A stretch of DNA of 13,271 bases from Bacillota bacterium (GTDB lineage: Bacteria; Bacillota; Clostridia; Oscillospirales; Ruminococcaceae): NCBI GenBank assembly GCA_023443315.1, contig JAEZVA010000005.1:1-13271 (forward strand), written 5' to 3'. The position numbers were made by a program, and so were the translations under genes. This document shows positions 1-7,037 of the stretch, piece by piece; the first letter of the stretch is position 1, and every line of letters begins with the position of its first letter. The notes beneath the pieces were generated by a model that made no database searches, was not told the DNA's origin, and saw only the letters and a program-made list of their open reading frames with translations.

Positions 1-869
1 ACGCTTTCGCCGGTGATGACCGAGTTATCCATATCCGAGCTGCCCGACAGCACCACCGCATCGAGCGGCACGCGCTCGCCGGGCTTGATGAGTACGGTTG
101 AACCGATGGGCACGGTCTTCGCAGGCACCGATTTGCTGTCGCCGTTTGCGTCAACCAGGTTTGCGACATCGGGTCGAATGGAGGTCAGGCGCGTAATGCT
201 CTTTTTCGAGCGCGACACCGCAAGCTCCTCCAGATAACTGCCGGCACGAAACAGCAATGTAACCATCGCCGCCTCGGGGAACTCGCCCAGCGCGCAAGCC
301 GCAATGACGGCGATCATCATCAACAGCTCTTCTTCTATCTCAAGCCGAAACAGCTTCTTTACGCCTTCGATAAAGATGGGATAGCCCGACACCGCAATCG
401 CCGCAAGCTGTAAAAGGGTGGCTGCGACGGCGGGCAGCATAGGGATAAAAGACAGTCCGAACAGCATAGCCGATAAAGCCAGCAATAACAAAGGGGTATC
501 CATGCGACGCTTGCCGCGTTGCGCTTCGTCTGTGTTCTCATCCGTGTCTTGTGCAGGCAACCTACTGTCATCGCCGCCCGACAGCATCATAGCCGCCGTC
601 TGGGCAGAGGCAAACTGCTGCTCATCCCCCCGAGAATCCGAAATAAAAACCCCGGTAACCTCCACGCCCTTTTCGGTGGTGTGGATGATCTTTTCTGCCT
701 GCACAGGGGTGTCGGCAGGTGCGTCCTCATCCATGGTAAAGCGCAGCTCGTTGGTGGCAAAGCTAAGAAGGGTGTCGCTGACACCCGCCAACGCGCCGAC
801 GCGCTGCTCGATCTTTTCCGCACAGCTTGCGCAGTGCAGTCCCTTCATGCGCAGCTTAATTGTCTTCAT
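1..869 (-). CDS. Heavy-metal-translocating P1B-type ATPase (CadA/ZntA-like), N-terminal 289 residues, 3' end outside window
   Basis: This is an inner-membrane pump that would export a soft divalent metal (Cd, Zn, Pb or Co) using ATP. The frame is open from an ATG at 869 to the window edge, giving 289 residues. Residues 1-75 form an HMA metal-binding domain with the motif GLHCASC (Cys13, Cys16). A polar linker (about 76-122) follows, then hydrophobic segments near 126-143, 147-165 and 184-207, including the P1B-typical stretch LGEFPEAAMVTLLF. After them come SRSKKSI, IRPD and the actuator domain, whose TGES motif (286-289) ends at the edge. The phosphorylation site and the CPC-type TM motif that decide specificity lie outside. 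The start is supported by GGGAGGAG seven bases upstream and by a 14-nt overlap with the repressor gene, which suggests translational coupling. Metal choice is inferred from the regulator; a cadA/zntA name is likely but not proven. Confidence 0.93.
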   Translation of the reverse strand, partial: MKTIKLRMKGLHCASCAEKIEQRVGALAGVSDTLLSFATNELRFTMDEDAPADTPVQAEKIIHTTEKGVEVTGVFISDSRGDEQQFASAQTAAMMLSGGDDSRLPAQDTDENTDEAQRGKRRMDTPLLLLALSAMLFGLSFIPMLPAVAATLLQLAAIAVSGYPIFIEGVKKLFRLEIEEELLMMIAVIAACALGEFPEAAMVTLLFRAGSYLEELAVSRSKKSITRLTSIRPDVANLVDANGDSKSVPAKTVPIGSTVLIKPGERVPLDAVVLSGSSDMDNSVITGES

Positions 870-1335
870 GTTGATGCTCCTCCCTGATGTGCTCAAGCCC
901 TGTGAGCAGGATGCGGCTGACGTGCTCGTCGTCCAGCGAGTAGAAGATGGATTTACCGTCGCGGCGGGTCTTTACGAGGTTTGCCGTGCGCAGAATGCGC
1001 AGCTGGTGTGACACAGCCGACTGCCCCATGCCCAAGATATACGCAATATCGCACACACACAGCTCGCGGCTGTTCAGCAAAAAGATAATCTTCAGGCGGG
1101 TGGAATCGCCGTATACCTTAAACGCGTCGGTCAGCCGGCTTAGCTCCGCCGGCTTTGGGATATACTGTGTAAAATCATCAGGAGTCAGGTTGTCGGAAAG
1201 GATGTTAATAATCTGCTCGTCACAGGCATCCTGCCCGTCGCACTGTGCTCCGGCGGGGGAACTATCGGACGCATGGTTTTTACAGCTGCAGTGCGCGGTC
1301 TCACGCGGCTGCTGCGAATCATTTGGCTGAGGCAT
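856..1335 (-). CDS. ArsR/SmtB-family metal-sensing transcriptional repressor
   Basis: A winged-helix repressor of 159 residues that should release DNA when it binds metal, derepressing the efflux pump downstream. The DNA-binding core spans about 65-135 (GDSTRLKII at 76-84, recognition helix around QSAVSHQLRIL at 105-115). Two family metal sites can be read. One is ELCVCD (Cys93, Cys95), the alpha-3 site of CadC/ArsR, probably completed by N-terminal cysteines (Cys16, 18, 32, 38). The other is an alpha-5 site with SmtB/CzrA spacing: Asp136, His138, His149, Glu152. I chose the ATG at 1335, with GGAGGT just upstream. A longer frame opens at 1377, but that ATG lies inside the operator palindrome and has no ribosome site. 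The combination suggests sensing of Cd/Pb and/or Zn; which site is functional cannot be told from sequence. Confidence 0.93.
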   Translation of the reverse strand: MPQPNDSQQPRETAHCSCKNHASDSSPAGAQCDGQDACDEQIINILSDNLTPDDFTQYIPKPAELSRLTDAFKVYGDSTRLKIIFLLNSRELCVCDIAYILGMGQSAVSHQLRILRTANLVKTRRDGKSIFYSLDDEHVSRILLTGLEHIREEHQHEDN

Positions 1336-1357
1336 GGTAGAACCTCCAATCAAATTA

Positions 1358-1381
1358 ACATATGAGCAATTGTTCATATGT
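1358..1381. promoter_or_regulatory. Palindromic operator for the ArsR-family repressor
   Basis: A 24-bp inverted repeat with one mismatched pair, built around ATGAGCAATTGTTCAT. It matches the style of SmtB/CzrA/ZiaR operators (TGAACA and TGTTCA-like half sites). It begins about 14 bases downstream of the -10 box and lies between the promoter and the repressor ribosome site, so bound repressor would block initiation or early elongation. Binding is inferred. Confidence 0.8.
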
Positions 1382-1394
1382 ATTCTATAACTGT

Positions 1395-1423
1395 ATCATA
1401 CACCGATTAAGTATAGTTGTCAA
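1395..1423 (-). promoter_or_regulatory. Sigma-A promoter of the arsR-type/P1B-ATPase operon
   Basis: On the minus strand a perfect TTGACA (1418-1423) and TATGAT (1395-1400) are separated by exactly 17 bases. Transcription should start near 1388, just ahead of the operator palindrome. A near-consensus promoter under a repressor is typical of tightly inducible metal-resistance operons. Confidence 0.85.
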
Positions 1424-1538
1424 TTACTTTTTGGGGAAGTTTTTTGCCTCCATACCACCCTCTGGCATTTTGGGGTAGCAGACTGCTGAGAGCCGTCGGT
1501 TTTGCGTGTGTTTGGTAAGGTTTTGGAGCAATAGCATC

Positions 1539-1566
1539 TTGCTTTTTCGGGCGGTTGTGATACAAT
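1539..1566 (+). promoter_or_regulatory. Probable promoter of the ferredoxin gene
   Basis: TTGCTT (1539-1544), a 16-base spacer and TACAAT (1561-1566), the latter preceded by TGA and so forming an extended -10. It lies 31 bases before the ferredoxin start. The stretch between this promoter and the divergent metal promoter (about 1424-1538) shows no gene. Confidence 0.6.
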
Positions 1567-1596
1567 AAAACCATCCGAAAAGGAGGTGTTTGTTGT

Positions 1597-1770
1597 ATGG
1601 CATATTTTATTTCTGAAGAATGCATCAGCTGCGGCGCATGTGAGCCTGAGTGTCCGGTATCGGCTATCTCTGCCGGAGATTCCATCTACGTCATTGACGA
1701 GGCTACCTGCATTGATTGCGGTGCCTGCGCCGGAGTTTGCCCCGTAGAGGCTCCTCAGCCCAAGGCGTAA
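1597..1770 (+). CDS. 2[4Fe-4S] bacterial-type (clostridial) ferredoxin
   Basis: A 57-residue soluble electron carrier. Two complete CxxCxxCxxxCP motifs are present: Cys9, 12, 15, 19 with Pro20 and Cys38, 41, 44, 48 with Pro49, each expected to ligate a [4Fe-4S] cluster in the usual crossed pattern. Length and spacing match classical clostridial ferredoxins of about 55 residues, which shuttle low-potential electrons for pyruvate:ferredoxin oxidoreductase, hydrogenases and similar enzymes. The start has AGGAGG at 1581-1586. The gene has its own promoter and is followed by a strong terminator, so it is monocistronic; no partner enzyme is adjacent, so its electron donor and acceptor cannot be inferred from context. 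It is too short for many ORF callers. Confidence 0.95.
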   Translation: MAYFISEECISCGACEPECPVSAISAGDSIYVIDEATCIDCGACAGVCPVEAPQPKA

Positions 1771-1833
1771 TGCCAAAGGCGTCAGAAACCTTTAACCAGA
1801 AGCTGTTTCATACATATCTTGAAACATGCCGTT

Positions 1834-1874
1834 ATAAAGCGGATGCCGTCATGGGCATCCGCTTTATTCTTTTT
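1834..1874 (+). terminator. Rho-independent terminator after the ferredoxin gene
   Basis: A perfect 14-bp stem (1834-1847 with 1854-1867, core AAAGCGGATGCC) with a 6-base loop, followed by TCTTTTT. It separates the ferredoxin from the methyltransferase operon. Confidence 0.92.
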
Positions 1875-1882
1875 GCATATTG

Positions 1883-1891
1883 TGTTAAAAT
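1883..1891 (+). promoter_or_regulatory. Possible extended -10 promoter for trmN6-rsmI
   Basis: TGTTAAAAT fits an extended -10 (TGnTAnAAT), about 98 bases before trmN6. No good -35 box is visible because the upstream position falls in the terminator tail. The call rests on the -10 alone and on the need for a promoter after the terminator. Confidence 0.4.
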
Positions 1892-1988
1892 AGTGTCTAC
1901 GAATTATAGGCAAAGCGGGGGGACAACCCCAAATCTTAATCTAAAATAAACGGAGCATGCCGTCATAAAAGGAAACCGTGTATAACCG

Positions 1989-2735
1989 ATGGATAGTAAG
2001 AGTAGTGATAATGCAATAGAGCAGCTTTCTCACGGCACAAGGCTGTACGTAAGCGACGCGCATAAATTTGGTACCGACGCGTTTTTGCTCGCCGGTTTTT
2101 CCGCACCCCGCCACAAGGACGTCTGCTGCGACCTTGGCTCGGGCTGCGGCATCATCCCGTTTATCTGGTGCGATGTGTACAAGCCAAAGCGCATCGCGGC
2201 GGTGGAGCTGCAGGAGCAGGGCGCGCAGCTGATGCACCGCTCGGTTGCATTAAACGGGCTTGACGGCGTTGTCACCCCCCTGCAGGCCGACCTCCGAAAC
2301 CTAAACGGGGTACTGGAGGCGGGCGTATTTGATGTGGTAAGCTGCAACCCGCCCTATAAGGCGGCACAGACGGGCATACTAAGCGATACCAAGAGCGACC
2401 GCATCGCGCGGCACGAAACGATGTGTACGGCTTACGATGTGGCAAAAGCCGCGGCACGGCTGCTGCGGTTTGGCGGCAGGCTGTGTATCTGCCAGCGCCC
2501 TGAGCGCCTGTGCGACGTGCTTGAGGCAATGCGCCAAAACGGCATTGAGCCAAAACGGGTGCGGTTTGTGCAACAACGCCCCGATACCGCGCCATGGCTG
2601 TTTTTGGCGGAGGGCAAAAAGGGGGCAAAGCCGTTTTTACAGGTGGAAAAGCCCTTTCTTATTGAGGGCGAGGGCGGGTTTTCACGCGAGCTGCTCGACC
2701 TGTACGGCAAAGAGGATAATCTACCCCCGCGCTAA
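1989..2735 (+). CDS. trmN6: tRNA1(Val) (adenine-37-N6)-methyltransferase family protein (YfiC/YabB-like)
   Basis: A class I SAM-dependent methyltransferase of 248 residues, predicted to methylate an adenine at N6 in tRNA. Visible motifs are the family N-terminal stretch FGTDAFLLA (27-35), the SAM-binding DLGSGCG (48-54), an acidic strand end at Glu73, Asp101, and the catalytic NPPY (120-123) characteristic of N6-adenine methyltransferases. The ATG at 1989 is the first possible start, since an in-frame stop lies six bases upstream; the ribosome site is weak (AAGGAAA is rather distant). rsmI follows after 49 bases, matching the yabB...yabC neighbourhood of Bacillus but without the small GIY-YIG gene between them. 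The family assignment is firm; the exact tRNA substrate is inferred from homologues. Confidence 0.9.
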   Translation: MDSKSSDNAIEQLSHGTRLYVSDAHKFGTDAFLLAGFSAPRHKDVCCDLGSGCGIIPFIWCDVYKPKRIAAVELQEQGAQLMHRSVALNGLDGVVTPLQADLRNLNGVLEAGVFDVVSCNPPYKAAQTGILSDTKSDRIARHETMCTAYDVAKAAARLLRFGGRLCICQRPERLCDVLEAMRQNGIEPKRVRFVQQRPDTAPWLFLAEGKKGAKPFLQVEKPFLIEGEGGFSRELLDLYGKEDNLPPR

Positions 2736-2784
2736 CGGGCATAAACATAATATTCAATATATTCACTAAAGGTAGGGTCAAAGC

Positions 2785-3606
2785 ATGAAGCTGTATGTCG
2801 TGGGCACACCAATCGGAAACCTGGGAGACCTGTCGCCCCGCGCCGTACAGGTGCTGCAGTTGGTGGATTTCATCGCCGCGGAGGATACCCGCGTGACACT
2901 GAAGCTGCTCAACCATTTTAATATCAAAAAACCGATGATTAGTTACTACGAGCACAACCTGCGCGAACGGGGCGAGCTAATTGTCTCGCGTATTTTAGGC
3001 GGTGAGCAGTGCGCTATCGTCACCGATGCGGGCATGCCCTGCATCAGCGACCCGGGCGAGGATCTGGTGCGGTTGTGCAGAGAGCGAGGGGTACCCATTG
3101 AGGTGGTACCTGGACCAAGCGCAGCCATCTCGGCACTTGCCGTTTCAGGGCTTACCACCTCCCGCTTTTCGTTTGAGGGCTTTTTAAGCACCGCAAAGAA
3201 GGCACGTGCCGAGCATCTGGACGAGATAAAGGACAACACCCGTACGCTAATCTTTTATGAGGCGCCGCACAAGCTGGTGCAGACGCTAGAGGACATGCTG
3301 CGCGTTTTGGGCGACCGTCGCATCTCGCTTGCACGGGAGCTTACCAAGCTGCATGAGGAGGTTTTGTGTACCACCCTTTCGCAGGCTGTGGTTTATTATA
3401 AAGAAACCGCACCCAGAGGAGAGTTTGTGCTAATTGTTGAGGGCGCGCAAAAGATAGAGCCGGAGCGGGTAGACATCGCCGAGGCGGCGCAGCTGGCGAG
3501 GGAGCTTGCACAGCAGGGTCTTTCACTCAGCGAGGCGGCAAAGCAGGCGGCGGCAAAAACCGGGCACCGCAAAAGCGAAATATACAGTCTGGCGTCAAAA
3601 ATGTAA
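2785..3606 (+). CDS. rsmI: 16S rRNA (cytidine-1402-2'-O)-methyltransferase RsmI
   Basis: A tetrapyrrole-methylase-fold SAM-dependent enzyme of 273 residues that 2'-O-methylates C1402 of 16S rRNA in the ribosomal P site. Family signatures appear in order: GTPIGNLGD (7-15), EDTR (33-36), TDAGMPCISDPG (80-91), VPGPSA (108-113), FEGF (130-133), ELTK (185-188) and GEFVLIVEG (212-220). The C-terminal part (about 225-270) is the short helical extension common in this family. Length is normal. It sits 49 bases after trmN6 in the same direction, so the two RNA-modification genes are probably co-transcribed. No terminator is evident after it. Confidence 0.96.
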   Translation: MKLYVVGTPIGNLGDLSPRAVQVLQLVDFIAAEDTRVTLKLLNHFNIKKPMISYYEHNLRERGELIVSRILGGEQCAIVTDAGMPCISDPGEDLVRLCRERGVPIEVVPGPSAAISALAVSGLTTSRFSFEGFLSTAKKARAEHLDEIKDNTRTLIFYEAPHKLVQTLEDMLRVLGDRRISLARELTKLHEEVLCTTLSQAVVYYKETAPRGEFVLIVEGAQKIEPERVDIAEAAQLARELAQQGLSLSEAAKQAAAKTGHRKSEIYSLASKM

Positions 3607-3648
3607 AAGAACGTTGTAGCATTGCCTCTTTTTTCGCAAGGGGAATTA

Positions 3649-3657
3649 TGGTATAAT
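3649..3657 (+). promoter_or_regulatory. Extended -10 promoter upstream of the DUF2500 gene
   Basis: TGGTATAAT is a perfect extended -10 (TGnTATAAT). A 17-base spacer would place the -35 in a run of Ts, which is poor, but extended -10 promoters often do without. It gives a leader of about 84 bases before the DUF2500 start and probably drives DUF2500 and lysA. Confidence 0.65.
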
Positions 3658-3747
3658 CACCCCAAAGCGTTTACGTCCATTACGGCCGATAACCCGTATT
3701 ATAAAGACATCAGATGCATCCGTGTTAGGAATTTTGGAGGGAATACA

Positions 3748-4149
3748 ATGGGATTTGGGTTTGGGGCATTCGATTTCATGTTTGGTATCATACCGTTTTT
3801 CGTTATTATCATGTTCATTGCGGTGTTTGTTCTTTTTGCGGTTAGCATTGCAAAGGGTGTAAAGCAAAAAAACTACAACCGTTCTCAGCCTCGGCTCACC
3901 GTGCGGGCAAGGGTGGTGTCTAAGCGCACCGAGGTGCGCGGTAACAGCGGTAGCCATCACCATACTGGGGATGTCGTACACACCACGGGCGGGGTAACGC
4001 GCACCAACTACTACGCCACCTTTGAGGTGGAAAGCGGCGACCGCATGGAGCTTTTGATTCCCCCAAACGAGATTGGATACCTTGTTGAGGGCGATGCGGG
4101 CAGCCTGACGTTTCGCGGAACCGAGTATCTGGGCTTTGTTCGCGGATAA
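3748..4149 (+). CDS. DUF2500 family small membrane protein
   Basis: A 133-residue protein of unknown function. It starts with a Phe/Gly-rich head and one strong transmembrane segment (about 11-35), then a basic stretch (KGVKQKNYNR) and a small soluble domain. The domain carries the DUF2500 pattern: VRARVVSKRTEVR, a His-containing loop (His70-72, His78), YYATFEVESGDRMEL, and the C-terminal LTFRGTEYLGF. The ATG at 3748 is chosen because TTGGAGGG lies just before it; the frame extends upstream to a TTG at 3622 with no ribosome site, and that segment contains the promoter. lysA begins 53 bases later on the same strand, so they are probably co-transcribed, but I see no functional link. The beta-rich domain should face outside or inside depending on topology; this cannot be decided here. 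Confidence 0.85.
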   Translation: MGFGFGAFDFMFGIIPFFVIIMFIAVFVLFAVSIAKGVKQKNYNRSQPRLTVRARVVSKRTEVRGNSGSHHHTGDVVHTTGGVTRTNYYATFEVESGDRMELLIPPNEIGYLVEGDAGSLTFRGTEYLGFVRG

Positions 4150-4202
4150 AATGAATATCGTGAGAGATTTGATAGATATGTATAAAGCATGGAGGAAGTA
4201 CA

Positions 4203-5519
4203 ATGAACAAGACCCCGTTTGTGTCCTTTAATAAGCTCAAGGAGATTACCTCGCAGTATCCTACCCCGTTTCACCTGTACGACGAGGCCGGTATTCGAAA
4301 AACCGCGCGTGACCTGTACAAGGCGTTTTCGTGGAACAAAGGCTTTAAAGAGTATTTTGCGGTGAAGGCAACGCCAAACCCCGAGATCCTGCGTATTCTG
4401 CGCGAGGAGGGCTGCGGCGCGGACTGCTCGTCCTACACCGAGCTGATGCTGTCTGACGCGGTGGGCTTTGAGGGCGACGAGATTATGTTTTCCTCCAACG
4501 TCACCCCCCGCGAGGATTATGCGTTAGCGGCGCGGCTTGGGGTCACCATCAACCTTGACGACATCACCCACATCGAGTTTTTAGAGGAGATTGCGGGCAT
4601 CCCCGAGACCATCAGCCTGCGCTATAACCCGGGCGGAGATTTTTCGCTGGGCAACGAGATTATGGACACCCCAGGGGACGCAAAATACGGCTTGACCCGC
4701 CCCCAGATGACCGAGGCGATCAAAAAGCTGATGCAAAAGGGTGCGAAGCGCTTTGGCATCCATGCGTTTTTAGCCAGCAACACCGTTAGCAACGCTTATT
4801 ACCCTCATCTTGCCCGCATCCTGTTTCAGACCGCAGCGGAGCTAAAGCGCGAAACGGGCGCGGAGATTGCGTTTATCAACCTATCTGGTGGTGTTGGCAT
4901 CGCGTACCGTCCGGGACAGGAGGCAAACGACATCTTTGCCATTGGCGAAGGGGTCAGGGAGGCGTTTGAGGAGGTGCTTGTTCCCGCCGGCATGGGGGAG
5001 GTTCGTATATTTACCGAGCTTGGACGTTTTATGCTTGCGCCCCACGGCGCGCTGATTGCCACTGTCATCCACCAAAAACACATCTACAAGGAATATGTAG
5101 GGTTGGACGCGTGTGCCGCAAACCTGATGCGCCCCGCGATGTACGGCGCGTATCACCACATCACCGTCATGGGCAAGGAGGACGCGCCTTGTGACCACAA
5201 ATACGACGTAACAGGCGGTCTTTGCGAGAACAACGATAAGTTTGCCATCGACCGCATGCTGCCTGAGATTGCAATCGGAGACGTTGTGTACCTTCACGAC
5301 ACCGGCGCGCACGGCGCTGCAATGGGCTATAACTACAATGGAAAGCTACGCTCTGCCGAGGTATTGCTCAAGGAGGACGGCACGACCAAGCTGATTCGCC
5401 GCGCCGAGACCCCGTTTGACTATTTTGCAACACTTGACTTTTTGGGTCTGTTTGATGACGCCAAGGCGGGCAAAAAGGGCTTTGTGTATGAAGAAGCCCA
5501 ACCTGCCACCAGCAAATAG
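4203..5519 (+). CDS. lysA: Diaminopimelate decarboxylase (PLP, alanine-racemase-fold type III)
   Basis: Predicted to decarboxylate meso-diaminopimelate to L-lysine, the last step of lysine synthesis. The 438-residue protein has a PLP-barrel domain with the PLP lysine in FAVKATPNP (Lys55), SGGVG (228-232) for phosphate binding and ELGR (272-275). The C-terminal beta domain carries RPAMYGAYH (310-318) and CENND (341-345), whose Cys and acidic residues belong to the active site contributed across the dimer. Compared with classical LysA it has ELGR instead of EPGR and GIHAFLASN instead of the GxHxHIGS motif; I recall these as features of a clostridial subgroup, not damage. An arginine/ornithine or carboxynorspermidine decarboxylase is a less likely alternative. 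GGAGGA precedes the ATG, and a terminator follows 13 bases after the stop. Confidence 0.88.
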   Translation: MNKTPFVSFNKLKEITSQYPTPFHLYDEAGIRKTARDLYKAFSWNKGFKEYFAVKATPNPEILRILREEGCGADCSSYTELMLSDAVGFEGDEIMFSSNVTPREDYALAARLGVTINLDDITHIEFLEEIAGIPETISLRYNPGGDFSLGNEIMDTPGDAKYGLTRPQMTEAIKKLMQKGAKRFGIHAFLASNTVSNAYYPHLARILFQTAAELKRETGAEIAFINLSGGVGIAYRPGQEANDIFAIGEGVREAFEEVLVPAGMGEVRIFTELGRFMLAPHGALIATVIHQKHIYKEYVGLDACAANLMRPAMYGAYHHITVMGKEDAPCDHKYDVTGGLCENNDKFAIDRMLPEIAIGDVVYLHDTGAHGAAMGYNYNGKLRSAEVLLKEDGTTKLIRRAETPFDYFATLDFLGLFDDAKAGKKGFVYEEAQPATSK

Positions 5520-5532
5520 AAAAACAACACTT

Positions 5533-5563
5533 TGCCCTGATGCAACCGCATCAGGGCATTTTT
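5533..5563 (+). terminator. Rho-independent terminator after lysA
   Basis: An 11-bp perfect stem (TGCCCTGATGC with its complement, 5533-5543 and 5548-5558) with the loop AACC and a following run of five Ts. Confidence 0.92.
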
Positions 5564-5566
5564 GTG

Positions 5567-5594
5567 TTGATATTTCGGCTTGTGCGGATAACAA
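5567..5594 (+). promoter_or_regulatory. Possible promoter of the DUF421 gene
   Basis: TTGATA (5567-5572), a 16-base spacer and TAACAA (5589-5594), directly after the lysA terminator. It is 26 bases from the first possible start codon. The -35 is good and the -10 mediocre. Confidence 0.45.
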
Positions 5595-5620
5595 TAACAT
5601 AGATAAAAAGCGTTTATTCG

Positions 5621-6355
5621 ATGGAGGCGTTTGCTTTGGAGGTTTTTTTTGATATTGGGGTTACGGTGATACGAGCAGTAGGTTCGATTGTTTTTCTGTT
5701 CATACTAACAAAGATTATGGGGGCAAAACAGATCTCTCAGCTTACCTTTTTTGACTATATCATCGGCATCTCGATTGGTTCGATTGTAGGAATTCTGGCG
5801 GTGGATCGCGACATTCATTACATTCACCCACTCGTCAGTATGACCGCCTATGCACTGACCGATGTGCTCATTTCGGCGATCGCCCGCAAATCGATTATGG
5901 CGCGCAGGATTTTTACGGGTACCCCCACGATTGTAATCTACAACGGTAAAATCATCAAACAAAGCATGAAAAAGCTGCACTACGATCTCAATGAGCTGTT
6001 GTCCATGTGCCGAATTAAGGGGTTTTACAATATTGCCGACATCCACTGCGCAATCCTTGAGACAAACGGCGATTTGTCGGTACTGCCAAACAGCGAGAAA
6101 CGCCCCGTTGTGCCCGCCGACCTCAACCTTTCCCCCGCGCAGGAGAGCGTGGTCGCAAACGTCGTGATCGACGGTAAGATCATGACCAAAAACCTTAAGG
6201 GCATCGGCAGAAACGAACAGTGGCTGACCAAAAGGCTCAAAGAGCAGGGGTATCAAAACACCAAAGAGGTTTTGCTTGCCACCTGCGATGACAACGGCGC
6301 CCTTTCGGTATACCGCATGAACGAGTCTCCACCGCAGGGTGGCGTGCTCGATTAA
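5621..6355 (+). CDS. DUF421 / YetF-like membrane protein
   Basis: A 244-residue protein of the YetF/YcaP (DUF421) family. Three hydrophobic segments (about 13-31, 43-60, 67-88) carry the family signature around QLTFFDYIIGISIGSI (40-55). A cytoplasmic domain (about 90-230) follows, with TPTIVIYNGKI, LNELLSMCRIKGF, ILETNGDLSVLP (145-156) and a second small lobe with VVIDGK and NEQWL. The family's biochemical role is poorly known; some members are linked to spore or membrane functions, so I assign no activity. The start is uncertain. The ATG at 5621 has little Shine-Dalgarno sequence before it, whereas a TTG at 5636 in the same frame has GGAGG (5623-5627) at ideal spacing and would remove only five residues. 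The gene follows the lysA terminator and precedes a YbaK-family gene with its own promoter. Confidence 0.9.
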   Translation: MEAFALEVFFDIGVTVIRAVGSIVFLFILTKIMGAKQISQLTFFDYIIGISIGSIVGILAVDRDIHYIHPLVSMTAYALTDVLISAIARKSIMARRIFTGTPTIVIYNGKIIKQSMKKLHYDLNELLSMCRIKGFYNIADIHCAILETNGDLSVLPNSEKRPVVPADLNLSPAQESVVANVVIDGKIMTKNLKGIGRNEQWLTKRLKEQGYQNTKEVLLATCDDNGALSVYRMNESPPQGGVLD

Positions 6356-6386
6356 GGCGTCTGGGCTATACTTTTCCACTTTGCAG

Positions 6387-6395
6387 TGCTATAAT
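6387..6395 (+). promoter_or_regulatory. Extended -10 promoter of the YbaK-family gene
   Basis: TGCTATAAT is a perfect extended -10, with only a weak candidate -35 (TATACT at 6367-6372). The short leader contains a 6-bp hairpin (CTGCTG at 6401-6406 with CAGCAG at 6421-6426, 14-base loop) that lacks a T-run and so is not a terminator. Confidence 0.6.
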
Positions 6396-6468
6396 AATGT
6401 CTGCTGTTTTATTGATTGTTCAGCAGGTATAGTAAAAAGTGATGTTCTGCAAAGGGGGATATATACAG

Positions 6469-6957
6469 GTGTCGGTACAAACGGTAAAGGCGCATCTTGA
6501 CCGCTTTGGGCGGGGCGGGGATGTGATGGAGTTTGAGATTTCTAGTGCCACGGTGGCGCTAGCTGCCGAGGCGGTGGGGGTAATACCCGCCCGCATAGCC
6601 AAAACGCTGTCGTTTGCAAAAGAGGACGACTGTATTCTGGTTGTAGCGGCAGGGGATGCAAAGATAGACAACGCGCGCTTTAAGGCGCGGTTTGGCATCA
6701 AGGCGCGCATGCTTACACCCGAGGACGCGCTGCGACTGACAGGGCATGCAGTAGGCGGGGTTTGCCCGTTTGCGATAGAAAACGAGCGGACCGAGGTTTA
6801 TCTTGACGTTTCGCTCAGGCGTTTTCATACGGTATTCCCAGCGGCGGGCAGCGCAAATTCTGCCATCGAGCTAACCTGCGACGAGCTGGAGCAGTACTCC
6901 GGCTGCCGCGCGTGGATTGATGTATGCAAGGGTTGGCGCGAAGACGAGCAAGGCTAG
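6469..6957 (+). CDS. YbaK/EbsC-family aminoacyl-tRNA deacylase (Cys-tRNA(Pro)/mischarged tRNA editing)
   Basis: A stand-alone prolyl-tRNA-synthetase-type editing domain of 162 residues. Relatives hydrolyse Cys-tRNA(Pro) or other mischarged tRNAs in trans, protecting translation fidelity. Visible signatures are EFEISSATVALAAEAVG (21-37), ARIAKTLSF with the conserved Lys45, GDAKID (62-67), the glycine-rich GHAVGGVCPF (92-101) and AGSANSAIELT (126-136). I chose the GTG at 6469 because AAAGGGGG (6451-6458) lies ten bases before it and the protein then begins as family members do (VxTVKAHL). An upstream GTG/ATG pair at 6439/6442 would place the ribosome site inside the coding region. The precise tRNA substrate is not decidable: many Firmicutes members are annotated only as YbaK/EbsC. 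Confidence 0.9.
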   Translation: MSVQTVKAHLDRFGRGGDVMEFEISSATVALAAEAVGVIPARIAKTLSFAKEDDCILVVAAGDAKIDNARFKARFGIKARMLTPEDALRLTGHAVGGVCPFAIENERTEVYLDVSLRRFHTVFPAAGSANSAIELTCDELEQYSGCRAWIDVCKGWREDEQG

Positions 6958-6971
6958 AAACGGATAACAAT

Positions 6972-7016
6972 ACCCCATCAAACGGGATACAATCTCGTTT
7001 GATGGGGTGTTTTTTT
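6972..7016 (+). terminator. Rho-independent terminator between convergent genes
   Basis: A 13-bp perfect stem (ACCCCATCAAACG at 6972-6984 with 6996-7008), extendable inwards by four pairs including one G-T, followed by GTTTTTTT. It stops plus-strand transcription before the convergent DUF3810 gene. On the minus strand the tail is only ATTGTTAT, so it would be weak in that direction. Confidence 0.93.
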
Positions 7017-7037
7017 GGTATGCGCAATGCGGTTGCT

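Noticed and set aside
418..1330. Plus-strand frames of 120-200 codons across the metal-resistance operon.
   Set aside because: They are shadows of the minus-strand P1B ATPase and ArsR genes, which carry clear motifs.
1336..1377. Longer repressor start at 1377 (14 extra residues).
   Set aside because: That ATG is inside the operator palindrome and lacks a ribosome site, whereas 1335 has GGAGGT at good spacing.
1825..1969. Near-identical 14-mers CATGCCGTTATAAA (1825) and CATGCCGTCATAAA (1956).
   Set aside because: The first is partly inside the terminator stem. Two short copies with one mismatch are not enough for a repeat or regulatory site.
5581..5595. Sequence TGTGCGGATAACAAT resembles the E. 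coli lac operator, and CGGATAACAAT recurs at 6961-6971.
   Set aside because: Only the right half matches, there is no LacI-like gene, and the second copy lies just before a terminator. Chance similarity is the simpler reading.
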